Source: Cheiracanthium punctorium
Lineage: Eukaryota > Arthropoda > Arachnida > Araneae > Cheiracanthiidae
DNA length: 64,000 bases
Reading direction: 5' to 3'
NCBI GenBank assembly: GCA_038373885.1
Contig: JAWZYV010012260.1
Location: forward strand, 186,001 to 250,000
In this document: positions 50,306 through 61,855 of the stretch, in pieces
How positions within the stretch are numbered: position 1 is the stretch's first letter
How the letters are laid out: each line of letters opens with the position of its first letter
The notes under the pieces: generated by a model
Seen by the model: only the letters and a program-made list of their open reading frames with translations
Told to the model about the DNA's origin: nothing
The model's database searches: none
Position numbers and translations under genes: made by a program

Positions 50306-51793
50306 TTTAGTTACAGAAAAATATTTCATAAAACAACTTGACGCAGCACCGCAGGCCATTGTAGTAGGAAAATGGAGACCATTGGTGTAACTAAGTAAGA
50401 GCTAGAGCAGGATAAATCTATCCTAGGAAAATCAGATTTTATGTGGCAAGAATAGGACATGGAACCCCCTAAGGGAGCAAAGTCCAAACTAGAAATATCC
50501 AAAAAGCCTACCCACTTAACGCCCACGAACGAGATATCTGATGCTAACGGCAGATTCATAACTATAGCTTTATGGAGCCGGGCAACAAAAATAATGGAGC
50601 GCTATGTAACTATTTTTTCCAAGTTACATCTATGGTACGCATTCTTACCAGTTGAGTAGTTTACTTCAGAAACCCACTAAAATCATCTTTTGAAACGTTT
50701 GGAAAGTCGAAATAAACACTCGATCTCTGATAGTAATACTTTCTTTACTTGAAGGACATTTAGAGTATTAGTTAAAAAATTCTCAAAGTGGATGTTTCTT
50801 GTAATTTAATAATTACGTCTGAATTAATAAATTATTAAAATAATTTCTGTTAACATGTTCCTGAAAAAAAAATCATTGTTGTAGTATCAGGAGAGGGACA
50901 CATGTTCCTTTAAAACTTTCTCTCAAAATCTTTTGATTTAAAGCAGCTGTTTCAGATTTAAGAGAAACTCTACTTTTCTACTTTTGAGTTCGATATGTGC
51001 TATCCCCCACATTTAAAGCATATACCAGTCATGTGACATGCACACATAATAGACATCTTACTTTTACCAAGAAATCAAGCTCATAAGTCACAACTAGAAA
51101 CAACTGAATAAATAGACGTCAAATAAAGATTAAAATTTTAAAAAATCTTTTACTCCTCGCCCAGATCGTATGATGGTCATCTACTGGGTGGTCCTATACT
51201 GAAAGGGCCGAAGCTTCAAGCCTTTGTAGGGGCGAATGCCTATCAAGCAAGTGCCTGCACTTCGGGGAAAATATCCTTTACTTCAGTTGTTTCCTGGGGT
51301 AACTTATTAACTTGTTTTTAATCGTTAAATTAAACAACCCACTATAGGCACATAGCCCGAGTACATTTACCTTGGGATGTAAAATGGTCACGGTGATCAA
51401 AAAGAATGTGAAATGGAATATTATCAAGATCTTAATATGCTAAGGCTTTGGGATTTCACGTTTAGGCTTCAGAGATAAGACACATAATAGATGAGCAACA
51501 CTAAAATCAATAACATGTATTTATTAACAACTCGGAAATTAACATAACTGAATAACAAATCTTCAGCAGCACTGTACAGTATACGTTTAATCTTCTATTG
51601 AACTTGATCAATGAAAGCTCTCATCCTCTTGTTTTTCTCGATTTCTCCGGTTATTGCTACCATATTGTAATTATGCAATCATATCAGATTGTGACTTCGA
51701 AAACAGTGGTAAAATGTACAAGCTAATCGGCCAAACCCTGCAGCTATCTCCGAATTCGGACTTCAGTTAAAGCTTTAATTTAACATAGATTTC
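50306..51793. other. nothing assigned upstream of the deaminase-like gene's stop
   Basis: The 50340-50660 stretch is GC-richer, with no recognised family. A possible ATTAAA polyadenylation signal for the minus-strand gene lies near 51776. Confidence 0.4.
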
Positions 51794-53008
51794 CTACAAC
51801 GATTCATAACTGGAGTCTGCGGATCTGTTATCAGTACGGAATAATTGTCTTGGAATAGAAATCAAACCACCTAATTGATTCCTTTTGAGTTCGAGGACCA
51901 GGTCTTTTGTTTTGGGCGTACCGGGAGAAATATCTGAGCCGCTAATAAGTACAGTCATTTCGCTATGGCTAGGAATATCTGGAAATCTCAGCTTATCATA
52001 ACCATTGTCCAATACCGTAGTAAATATCTGTTTTCTAGACTCTTGACTTTTCAAAGAAATCTCATAGTAGGGAAGAGCTTGTTGATCTTCTAATCTTCTT
52101 TCTTCAAAACTGGGTTTCTTTCTGTGATCTAAATCTGTTGGTTGGTGGGCACTCACTGTAGTTATAACTTGAAATATGGATCGTTTGGGAAAGCTAAAGT
52201 TAAGGTTATCTCTGGGTTGCAAACAAACATTCATAAAATTGGGAATAAATCCTAAATTTATTCCAGATACGGGGAGAAATTCATAGGCATTCATCAAACC
52301 TATAAGACTGTATTCACAAGGAGAGCAACATGTTTTAGTGGAATGCATATGAAGGATCATGTTATAGATTTTAGCATGAACACTAGAAGGATATTTTGCT
52401 CTAAGCTCAATATGCAAACGATTGGATAACATTTCTGCTCCACGAGGGTGATGTAAATAAGCTATTAGCATTTGCTCTGTATGCCTAATATACTGAGCGT
52501 GTGATGAATGGGAAGGTTTGAACATTGGCACATGGCCATGCTTCAGATTTTCAGGATTAACATATTTTCGTCCCAGTTCGTAAAAGAATTTTAGAGTGAA
52601 AAGTAAATTTTGTTCACCATACATCGCGGCAACATAATCGTAAGAAAAGACTGGATTTCTTTCTGTATTTGCTTCTGGAATACGTAGATCGAATGTTATG
52701 TAATCTCGAACTCTGTCGTCAATTAAACAATAAAATGTTACTTTACACAGCAAAATATTGGATGAACCTCCAGGTAACTGGAGCATGAAGGAATGTTTTT
52801 CTAAATAGAGATGAATATATTTTAAAGGTAAAAAGCTTTTAACTAGATTATTTTTTGCTTTGTGCAAAAGATGTATTGCTACAACTTTGTGCATTAAATC
52901 TCTACGAGTTCCATCCGATGAAATGGGAATCGAACAAGGTGGAATTAATATAGAAGGACAACCAGGATTCCGTTTCCGGGCTTCCCCTACATACTGGATT
53001 CTGTACAT
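51794..53008 (-). CDS. orphan single-exon gene with deaminase-like zinc motif
   Basis: This gene has 404 intact codons from ATG at 53008 to TAG, with an in-frame stop shortly upstream, so the start is firm. There is no signal peptide or clear membrane segment. Residues 176-178 are HTE, in RHTEQMLIAYLHHP. Residues 227-231 are CCSPC, in the context ILHMHSTKTCCSPCEYSLIG. HxE followed by CxxC about 50 residues later is the zinc-site pattern of the cytidine deaminase fold, especially in bacterial toxin-type branches where the Pro before the first Cys varies. A basic, Ser/Pro-rich tail follows. It is the only long intact open frame among decayed transposons, which suggests selection or a recent arrival. 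The deaminase assignment rests on motifs only. It could instead be another zinc protein. Confidence 0.7.
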   Translation of the reverse strand: MYRIQYVGEARKRNPGCPSILIPPCSIPISSDGTRRDLMHKVVAIHLLHKAKNNLVKSFLPLKYIHLYLEKHSFMLQLPGGSSNILLCKVTFYCLIDDRVRDYITFDLRIPEANTERNPVFSYDYVAAMYGEQNLLFTLKFFYELGRKYVNPENLKHGHVPMFKPSHSSHAQYIRHTEQMLIAYLHHPRGAEMLSNRLHIELRAKYPSSVHAKIYNMILHMHSTKTCCSPCEYSLIGLMNAYEFLPVSGINLGFIPNFMNVCLQPRDNLNFSFPKRSIFQVITTVSAHQPTDLDHRKKPSFEERRLEDQQALPYYEISLKSQESRKQIFTTVLDNGYDKLRFPDIPSHSEMTVLISGSDISPGTPKTKDLVLELKRNQLGGLISIPRQLFRTDNRSADSSYESL

Positions 53009-54056
53009 TTTAAAAATAATTTAATACTTTCAATAATATATCTTTAAGAACAAAACCGCAGTAATACGATAAAACTAATAAGTGCACTCCTTTTTAAACA
53101 TAGCATAAATAAACTTTGAAGCTTTTTTTTTGCTTTTGTAACAAAGTAATTTACTGTTTAACTGAGTAAAAAAATTTTAAATGTAATTTTTCAATATGTT
53201 CTTTCATAATTCTTAAGTCACGATATAAGTTGATGAAAAGCGTTGAAGATGAAAGTTGGCTTCGCATTGAATAAAATGAATTATTAATGTTTTATAAACA
53301 ACTAATGTAACAGCTTTTAAAACAACTAATAATATTTTATCGAATTGTGCTGAAAATTGCAAAATCAAGAACATGAGGCAGTCGCCTTTAAATGTAATTT
53401 TAAGAACCTTTCATTAATAAATCTATGGGAATCCATTTTCACTTGAAACTAAACTATAATATTTCGTTTTTTCTCTCTGTTAGCCGCACGAAGTCGTTCG
53501 GTACTTACTACATGTTTAAAATATTTTCGAATGTAACGCAGTTCATTGATGAATATTAATAATGCTCAAATTAGATATGAAGCAAACATATAATCACTCT
53601 TAAATTTCCGGCATGCATACTTATATGAAACATTCATACAGTATGATAGTTATCATATGAAACACTCGGCGGCTATCTCTTGAAATTCTCAAAATAACAA
53701 CTGAGGTTTGGATATCCTAAGTAACTCAAAATAAAAAACTGAAAATATGAATACTTTCTTTCTTCTCTTTTGTAGTTATTTTATCTTCTCAAATGCATGA
53801 TTAATAACAATTTCTTTGGAAAATGTTGTTAGGAATTCCAAAATGGCATGCGTTTTTTTTTCCCATAACTGATAAAACTAAAAAAGAAAAGTATATTATA
53901 ATGATGTTAATAGAATCATAATTAGTATTTAACTATTTATATAAACATCCACATCGTATGCTTTACTCTTAAGATATAACTATAAACATAAAATAGATAT
54001 TCACGTTATCTCTAAATATTTAAAATATCTCTTTAAATCGGACTCGTAATACTTAA
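53009..54056. other. 5' flank of the deaminase-like gene
   Basis: AT-rich. No clear TATA box or initiator could be chosen. No repeats recognised. Confidence 0.4.
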
Positions 54057-54278
54057 TTGATAGAGATTTTTGACAGAAAACGTAATTCAAAAGACGCTCC
54101 TATTATGTTAGATCCTTTGATAGTATTAAGGGAACCCATTAGTCAATTCTTTTTTCCGTTTACTTTATCTGTTAATATATTCGCTGTTAATATAATAACT
54201 GGGCATTTAACTGCAGGTCTTTTATCTAGAATTAGCACTATTAGTTGGTTAAGGATCTTTAGTATTTCAGTGCAATAA
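54057..54278 (+). pseudogene. nuclear fragment resembling mitochondrial ATP6
   Basis: The open frame contains APIMLDPLIVL, then FPFTLSVNIFAVNIITGHLT. These match the ATP synthase subunit a pattern (P..L.P..V.IE.IS....P.TLSVR..AN..AGH) in order and spacing. The essential Arg of the 'TLSVR' block reads Asn here. About 70 residues remain, read in the nuclear code, so this is probably a mitochondrial insertion and not a gene. Confidence 0.5.
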
Positions 54279-54705
54279 TTTCAAACGAGGCAAAAGGATA
54301 AAACAAACAAAAAAAAAATGTTCAAGATAAACTTATGTATGCATATCTTAAACATAACCCGCAGTAAAGTTTATTACTAAATTATTATATTTTTTACATT
54401 TTTTATTTTACACATGACAATATGGACATGAATGCCAGGAGAAAGACATTCTTAATATTTTAGAGACATTCTCTGGAAGATAATTATGAAAAAACAATGT
54501 GCTTTTCAGAAACAATATGAACCACTAGCCTGCTTGTGATTTTACATTCTAATTTTTTAAATAATTATTATTGAAAAATATGTTCCAGGAAAAAGTCAAA
54601 TTGCGTAATAAACGTACTACCTATTTTACTATATATATTATACCCAATGCACAAAGAAATATTTATAATGCAGATATACTAAACCCTAAGAAGTAATCTG
54701 AAGTT

Positions 54706-55140
54706 CAGTGGTGTAACGGTGTGCTGCCGTGCCACAGGTCAGGGGTTCTATTCCCTGACTGGGCAAGGTTCACTCAGCCTTTCATCCCTTGAGTGGATGG
54801 ATAAAATGAGGACCAAGCTTGCTTGGTAGCAGTGGCGTAGCCAAAGGGCGTTTAGGGGGGTCATAACCTCCCATGAGGAATTTTTTGCCATACAAAATGT
54901 ATATTTTTCACTCCCTTATCCCACTCACGTACTTATATGTATGAGTTGCAGTAGTCGTAACCCCCCCCCCACATGAAAAATGTCTGGCTACGCCACTGAT
55001 TGGAAGTTAAACTCTTGGGACTTCGTTTCAGGCTGACCACCTGGCCAAAGCATATGCTTCCGCACCCCAGAGATCATGGTCACGAAGGCGTGGTTGAGCA
55101 GCGCAGGCCTTGGCCCTGCAGTGGGCTGTTGCGCCAATGT
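54706..55140 (+). mobile_element. SINE, family D, interrupted by a MITE
   Basis: The head 'gtggtgtaacggtgtgctgcc' and B box 'gggttctattccctgac' are followed by 'gggcaaggttcactcagcc'. The element stops at 54829 and resumes at 54999 with 'ttaaactcttgggacttcg' and 'ccaccTGGCC'-type tail sequence. Confidence 0.7.
54830..54998. mobile_element. hAT-type MITE nested in the SINE
   Basis: The ends CAGTGGCGTAGCC and GGCTACGCCACTG are perfect inverted repeats. The flanks CTTGGTAG and ATTGGAAG match at six of eight positions, consistent with a mutated duplication. The ends resemble those at 15608. Confidence 0.8.
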
Positions 55141-55283
55141 TTAACTTTTAAGTAGTAATCTGCTTCCTTCTAATTCACCCTATCTTATTTGCGTTAGTTA
55201 GATGAAGAATCTGAAGTCAAGTAACGATATTGTGAATCTTAAATGCATGGTGTGTCTCGATTCCCTCCCGGGTTTGTAAAGCT

Positions 55284-55288
<5 letters not shown>

Positions 55289-55371
<83 letters not shown>
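55289..55371. repeat. (AT)n microsatellite
   Basis: About 41 uninterrupted AT units. Confidence 0.98.
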
Positions 55372-55373
<2 letters not shown>

Positions 55374-55767
55374 ACCAATACAGCAACAAAATAGACTTGG
55401 ATAAAGAAATGTTAGAAGTTTTGTTTCATAAATGTGAGCCTTTCATGATGCGGCAGATATCAAGTGTAAGTCAAATTCTTCCCTCCTCACACTCTCTTTA
55501 ACATGTCGCGATCAACGGTAGCGAATGCGGTTGGCATCCTTTGGCGTAAATCTTTTAAATCATGAGGCATATGGGACACGAACACACGATCTTTTATGCA
55601 ACCCCATAAAAAAATCGCATGGAGTTAGTTCCAGAGAGCAAGGTGGCCACGGAAGAGGGCGATTGTCGGCGTCAGAATCTCGACCAAACTTCGAAAGCTG
55701 GTTATTTGTGAAACAAAACTTGTAATGTGTCTTTTTACAGTAAATTGAACTTCGTTACTGTATTGGT

Positions 55768-56330
55768 GTCAAACTCGTTTATAACGAGTCCTGATTTAAC
55801 GAGAACCCGGATTTAAAGAGGAAATTGGAATACTTGGTTGATACAATGCTAAGTCTATGGAAGCATAACTCGCTTTTAACGAGTAAAATCCGGTTATAGC
55901 GAGCAATATATTTGTGATAGCATTTTTATAGACCTCGATTTCAGGTAATCCAATTTTGGACAAATTGTTTTAGCATTCTGAAGTCTATGAAAGCGACGAA
56001 TATGAAGAATTTCAATCTCAACCTCTCTCAACATAGTAAATGGCTTTTTAGTGAGCAGAAAAACTTTTTTTAAAGCGAGGGGTGCAAATGACGATGTTTT
56101 GGGAGCATGAGTCTCCTCTAAAGGACAAACAAGGAGAAGACAGTTCAAAGAAAAAAAACTAATTTCTATTGTACAGTACAGAAATTTAAAAAATTTAATA
56201 AAGTAAGTAACACAGTATTAAGCATGCATGAATTTTTATGATTTTTTCACGAACTTGCTTTTTACGAACACTCGGTTATACCGAGCAATTATTGCGGTCC
56301 CTTCGCGCTCGCTATAAGCGAGTTCGACTT
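55768..56330 (-). mobile_element. Tigger-type element nested in the mariner copy
   Basis: The ends 'tcaaactcgtttataacgag' and the complement of 'ctcgctataagcgagttcga' are similar. The minus strand 56090-55930 reads LLTKKPFTMLREVE and NAKTICPKLDYLKSRSIKML, resembling the N-terminal helix-turn-helix of pogo/Tigger transposases. It is broken. Confidence 0.65.
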
Positions 56331-56530
56331 ATTTTTTATAAGCCTTTCAAACCCGGACGGGCATTATGACACACCCTGTACATATATATACATACAGAAA
56401 GCTCGTTATTTGTTAAACAAAACTTGTAATTTTTCTTTCACCAGTAAAGTCAAGTTTGTTGCTGTACTGGTAATATATTATTTTTCATAAACCTGCCAAA
56501 CCCAGGAGGGAATTGTGACACACCATGCAT

Positions 56531-57021
56531 ATCCTTCTAATAATAATATTCAGAAGTAGCTTATGGAAATATCTAGAATCATTATAAATGAAAAATAATA
56601 ACGCATATATATTTTAGAAACATGTCTCTGGAGGGAGGCAGAAAAAAGGTGTTTTTATTTATCTTGGAAAATGATCCCTAAATCCCTAAACGAAAATATC
56701 CCGTGAAACGTATGTAGGTAAAGCCAAGAGAAAAACATTTGTATGCATAAGCTATCTTACATTTATAATATACTACCAGAATTGCCCGTTCTTCGCAGAG
56801 GAGGAATCAGGCATTTTTCTAACACTCGTTATTGAGGTTTGTTCAATCGGAGCGGCGATATTCTTTCACTCCTACGGTAACATTTACATCAGATTAGATA
56901 ACATAAGCTTAAAAAGAATAAACTTCACTTTGCTTAGTAGAATTTTGTAGTAATTTGCTTCTTGAGCTGATCAACTTAGATCTTGACGCGTGAATCAAAA
57001 TTTATAATAGAAAAAAAAGTA
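56531..57021. other. nothing assigned
   Basis: AT-rich spacer. Confidence 0.4.
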
Positions 57022-58708
57022 GGGTCATACGGGGGAATTACGGGTCGCTCTTTTTCCGGGGTAAATAATGGTCACTAACTTTAAAGCATCATTTTATTTA
57101 TTTATTTTTTTCAAAACAGTTAAATTATTCCAAGCCATCCTTATACATTCTATTTTCTTATATCAAGCTCAAAACCAATATAACTATGAAGCAAATAAGA
57201 GAAAAACAAATTTTTTACACTAGTATGAAAACATCTTCAAAAAAGATTGCTTCTGAAAACTATGATTTTTTTTTGAAGATTCATGTCAGTGAAACTGTTT
57301 TGAAAAACAAATTTTGTTGGCGTAGTTTTATAATTGCAAATGGTCTGGGCTTTTCATACGTACATACACTTTTCCTTCATTATAATTGAAATTAATTTTT
57401 AAAGCATGCTCATTTATCCCCCAATTTACTGGGGTAATTCCTGATCAGTGATATTTTTTTATATTTTAGGTGGTGTATTTTTTATTTATTGTTGTATAAA
57501 AACATTAATATTTACTATAACTCTTATACTTTACTGTAATATTATATTATACTTTAACTATAACTTTCACACCATTCTGGCACGCAAATCAATTCCAGCT
57601 TTGAAAAAATACAAAGAAAGCAATTAAGGAGGTCATCTCGGGTACATAATTCCTAAATAAGAAGACAAGTTAATACAATAGTTATAACAAATCAAAATTT
57701 ATTGGTTCTTGTAACTGCAAAAGAGAAAGAAATTGAGGCGAAATCAAATGAAAAGAGGAAAAAGGAAACTCCAAAGTATAAAAATGTAGACATCAAAAGA
57801 AACCTTGCTTGCAAAAAAGTAAAATCCCCCCAATAATATATAGACAGCCCCCCCCTCCAAATGCCAAACGAGCTAATTTGGAAATGTTTTGTGATAAAGA
57901 CCTGTCTAATGACAATGAAAATAAAATTGAAGAGTCTGCAATAAAGAAGTTGCAAAAATTCTTTCTTACAAGAGGCTAAGTAGGTGTTGCAAGGAATTCA
58001 TACTGTACTTGAAGAGCAGAAATATTTTGCTATGTGTATTATGATAATGACCCATTCTACAGAGGGAAAATAACTAAAATTTTGGACAAGGAAAAAGTAG
58101 AAAAGAAATTTCTGAAACAAGTTGCCGGAAATTTTCATTTTCCCAAACAAGATGTTTTGAAATTAATTCAAAACAAGAGCCTATTCTACGGGGGCCAGTT
58201 AATTTAAATGGAAATAATACCTTTGTTGCTGATATTAACAGGATAAACAGAGTATACAAATATTACAAGAAATTCTGTCCGGAATTGTGGGATTAGAGTG
58301 GAAACAAATTGTAACAGGCTCGTAAAAATAATCATATATTATTTAAATTAATTTTTTTCTTAAATACAACACATCAGATCAATACAAAAATCTCTTTGAG
58401 TGTTAAATAACGATAATTTAGAATATTTATATTCTTTTGATATACATTATGATAAAAAAGGATAGCCCATATTTACCCCATATATGACCCATAATTGCCC
58501 AAATCCAGGGTATATTACCTGGTCATTTTAATACTGGTCATTCGATATGGTCATTCGAATAAAATAATAATGATTCAATGTCTGGTAAAGTGATTGAATA
58601 ATTTCTAAATTATTTAATCTTACTTCATTCGAAATTAAATCGTTTTATCTTTCATACTTTAGAAAATATTAAGTTGTATTTTGACCCCCTAATTTCCCCA
58701 TATGACCC
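57022..58708 (+). mobile_element. pogo-type element with TA duplication, gene decayed
   Basis: The ends GGGTCATACGGGGGAATTA and the complement of CCCCATATGACCC lie inside TA. On the plus strand, 57900-58190 reads DNDPFYRGKITKILDKEKVE and FHFPKQDVLKLIQN, resembling the C-terminal domain appended to arthropod pogo-type transposases. The catalytic domain is deleted. Confidence 0.65.
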
Positions 58709-58739
58709 TATCTAGTAGTCCGACATCAGAAGGCGCTTA

Positions 58740-59100
58740 CTCTGCTACCCACACAGCATACTATGTCCAAATCAAGTCTACTAGATATCCAAACTGATCT
58801 ATAACGTCCAGGACATTTAAAGGATATTTATATGCGGGGAAATATATATCTATAGGACACATCTAAATTGCTACCTCTATAAGATATCCTTAGAGGGCTT
58901 ATAGATATCTAATAGTCATCCGAAACCAGATATCTATTGGAAATGCATTTATGACATCCATTAGTACACATCTTATTTAGCTAATGAAATAGATGTCCCA
59001 TAGATATTTAATTGCCATCCAAAGCTACAAATCCATTGGATGTGCGTGCATAACATCCATAAGAGATGCATTTGTTGACGTCTTATTTACGCAGAAGATT
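58740..59100. repeat. degenerate tandem repeat, about 99-bp period
   Basis: 'tagatatctaatagtcatcc' at 58902 and 'tagatatttaattgccatcc' at 59001 start two similar units, each with 'attggaaatgcatttatgac'-like middle and 'catcttatttagc'-like end. Confidence 0.6.
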
Positions 59101-59996
59101 GGATGGCTTCTGCAGATTGGAAATGACTGGATCTACAACTGCGGCTGATTTCAATGGCGTTACACTCTCAGTTACATTACTGTTGAGCACGTGAAAACTT
59201 CTCAAGCTTTCTAAAATTTATATTTATGCAGTTAAACAGGCTTTCACACATTATTGTATTTTTATTAACACAAAATAAACATTTATGAAAGCTTATTCAC
59301 ATTTTCATACATTTGAAATTCTTTGTAAAAATATTTTAAGTCTTTTTAAGGCTGTAAGGGTATTGCACATTAATTTATAATATTCTCATGATTTCACACA
59401 TTTTTGTACGTTTGTACACATTTTAACGCAATTTTCACTGGGTTAGCATTGGAAAATTTTGATTTTTAAATTTAATTACACTTCGAAATTCGCGCTCGAT
59501 TTCTGTACACATTTAACATTTAAAAAGAAAGAGGAAGTACGCGCAAGGCAGTAACGTGACACAGCTGCTATACGCGTACGGTATACATCAGCGATACAAA
59601 TTTTTCTCCACGTGTCGGATTTTGTTCGATTTAATCATTTTTGTTCGATTTAATGATTCCATTTCGGGCTTTTACCAAGTCTTTGCGGTAAAACCTAGGA
59701 GTTACCAACTCCTTCCTGTAAAAGCCCGAAATTAGGGATTACTTATGATAGGATTTTCCATTCACAGATATACTGTATACAATCCGTCCCGTTGTACAAA
59801 AAACGCCATTTTATCTATTGCTAACAAAATTTTTTAAACATCTAAGAAGTAGAGTGAGAAGAAATAAGTGTAGTACGTGAAGTACTAAAAAAAATTTCTT
59901 TAGTTGCGGGAGAAAGACTCAAGTACAATTGTTCAAAGACGTGCACTACGAAGATGTGTTTGTACTAATCAGCTGATCTATGTCGTAATTCAAAAC

Positions 59997-60235
59997 ACCA
60001 TGGACGAGTTAATAATACTCTAAACATGGTAGATGGCTGATGCGTGAAGGTCCCGGGTTCGGACCTATCAGGCGGCTGTCGATTTAACGGTCTGGATTTT
60101 TGGGAGGTTTTCTTCAGATGTAACGTGAGTACGCGTTAAAACCCCTTAAAAAGTCCTCTGCCCAAAGCACCTCCCACCTAGGAAGCACTATGTCCCTTGT
60201 GCAGGCTTGCCATAACACACAATCAATATGAATGT
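59997..60235 (+). mobile_element. tRNA-derived SINE, family A
   Basis: Head 'accatggacgagttaataa', B box 'gggttcggacc', body 'gttttcttcagatgtaacg', end 'tgtcccttgtgcag'. Confidence 0.75.
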
Positions 60236-60284
60236 TTTACTTTTTATTTCTTGTAACTTTTCAAAAAATAATTGTAAGACAGTT

Positions 60285-61345
60285 CTATCCAGACTTCGTG
60301 TAATCGTAATGGATTATAAACGATTATACTTTTTTGTGTAATCGTAAACTAATCATAATCTAAAAATTTAATTTTCTAAATAATCGTAGTATAGTCGTAA
60401 TCTAAGCATCCCGTAATCGCAATCATTTGAGAAGATTACATGATTACATTCACTAGTTTTAGTTTGTATGTCAAATGAAGATAACTGTAAAAGCTCATTA
60501 AAATCTGTGTGAAGGGGCTCCTGCTTTTGACAATCGATTCAAAATGATGAAAAAATCTAAACACAGATTTAAAATGGTCATTCACATTGTTACAAAGACG
60601 TAAAGCCAAAAATTATCCTTTCTGTGGACAGCGTTGTTTCTTCTCATCCGTTTCTTCTCTCTGAACCCAGCAAGGCATTCCGAGATCTGTAGGAGGAGAA
60701 GCAACGCTGAAGACAGAAAAGAGAAAATTTCAGATTTGTATTATTGCAGGACATTCCTTAAACTGGTTAAACGTGTATTCAAATATGAGTTAAACAATCC
60801 CTCCCCCTTCCCTTTGCCGCTAGTGTCAAGCTAAAATGGACAAGGTCATATTTAGATCGAAATTAGGACGCATTTTTAAAAAAATTCAAAACGCTTATTA
60901 AAAAAACTGGCCTCCGATGAGGTCTCCTACATTCGCTTTACAGTAAAATCGACCCTATTGTTCCATATTTAAAACATATTTTACAATACAATTAATTTTA
61001 TTTAGGCGGAAAGTCAAGCATTCTAGGAATTTGACACCAGTACTTGTATTTTCTCCTATTTGGTGTTTTCTTGTTAATTATCTTCCCTGACAAATGAGCT
61101 ATTTGCTCATTAATAATTAGATAGCTCCTCTGCGTAAAAATTGCACAAAAAGCTATGAATGTTCACAAAAAATATTTTGCAATCGTAATTTAATCGTTAT
61201 CTCACTATGCTTAATCGTGATCGAAAGTTTTTATTGGCTTTATTATTGTAATCTATTTGTAAATGACAAAATTAATATTTGCGATCACTGTAATCTAACC
61301 GTAGTCTCCACCTGAAAAAGAAAATAGTCGTAATCGATACCGCAT
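60285..61345. repeat. 'gtaatcgtaatc' repeat ends
   Basis: TAATCG-rich stretches at 60295-60450 and 61185-61345 may be the two ends of one non-autonomous element. The interior shows no gene. Confidence 0.4.
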
Positions 61346-61855
61346 CCGTGTTATTGTTTTAAAGTCTGACATCGACATATTCTTAAATCATACCTCATTT
61401 CTATCACTTTTTCAATTTATACTATCAATTGAAAAATTTTAGTGTGTTTTAATCTATTTGAGACCCACTCTGTGCAATATAGCTGCGAATGGAAAATCCT
61501 ATCGTAAGTAATCCCTCGTTTCGGGCTTTTAAACGGGGGGCGTTGATTACTCCTAGGTTTTATCGTATAGACTTTTTAAAACCCGATATGGAATCATATT
61601 AAAGCGCATTTTGGACTTTTACCAAGCCACTTTGTTAAAAGTAGGTTTTACCGGCAAAATCTAGGATTTACCAGACTTTGGGCTTTTACTGGAACATAGT
61701 ATATATTTTATAGATATAATGAGAAATTAAAATTTGAAACTAAGATTGTACACTTATCATCAAGTTAGAGGTTGAAGAATTTTATAATAAAACAACTCCA
61801 AACTAATAACGTGAGGACACAAAAACTCTTTCTTTCCGATTGTCACTATATCCTT

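Larger units (their letters stand above)
55238..56376 (-). mobile_element. internally deleted mariner-like element
   Basis: Inverted ends 'atggtgtgtctcgattccct' (from 55238) and its partner 'gcattatgacacaccctgta' (to 56376). The minus strand at 55430-55700 holds SLELTPCDFFMG (third catalytic region) and downstream pieces in broken frames. A microsatellite and a Tigger-type element have inserted. 56377-56530 repeats the 5' end region a second time. Confidence 0.7.
59652..61606. mobile_element. foldback element with about 120-bp inverted ends
   Basis: The ends 59652-59775 and 61487-61606 are reverse complements with scattered changes; both contain 'aaaacctaggagt' and 'ataggattttccattc'. A third partial copy is at 61615-61690. 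The interior holds a SINE and TAATCG-rich repeats but no transposase. Confidence 0.65.

Noticed and set aside
55198..55389. Open frame of alternating Tyr-Ile
   Set aside because: It is the (AT)n microsatellite.
58740..59100. Considered as a CRISPR-like array
   Set aside because: The units are long, diverged and without constant repeat-spacer structure, and the context is clearly eukaryotic.
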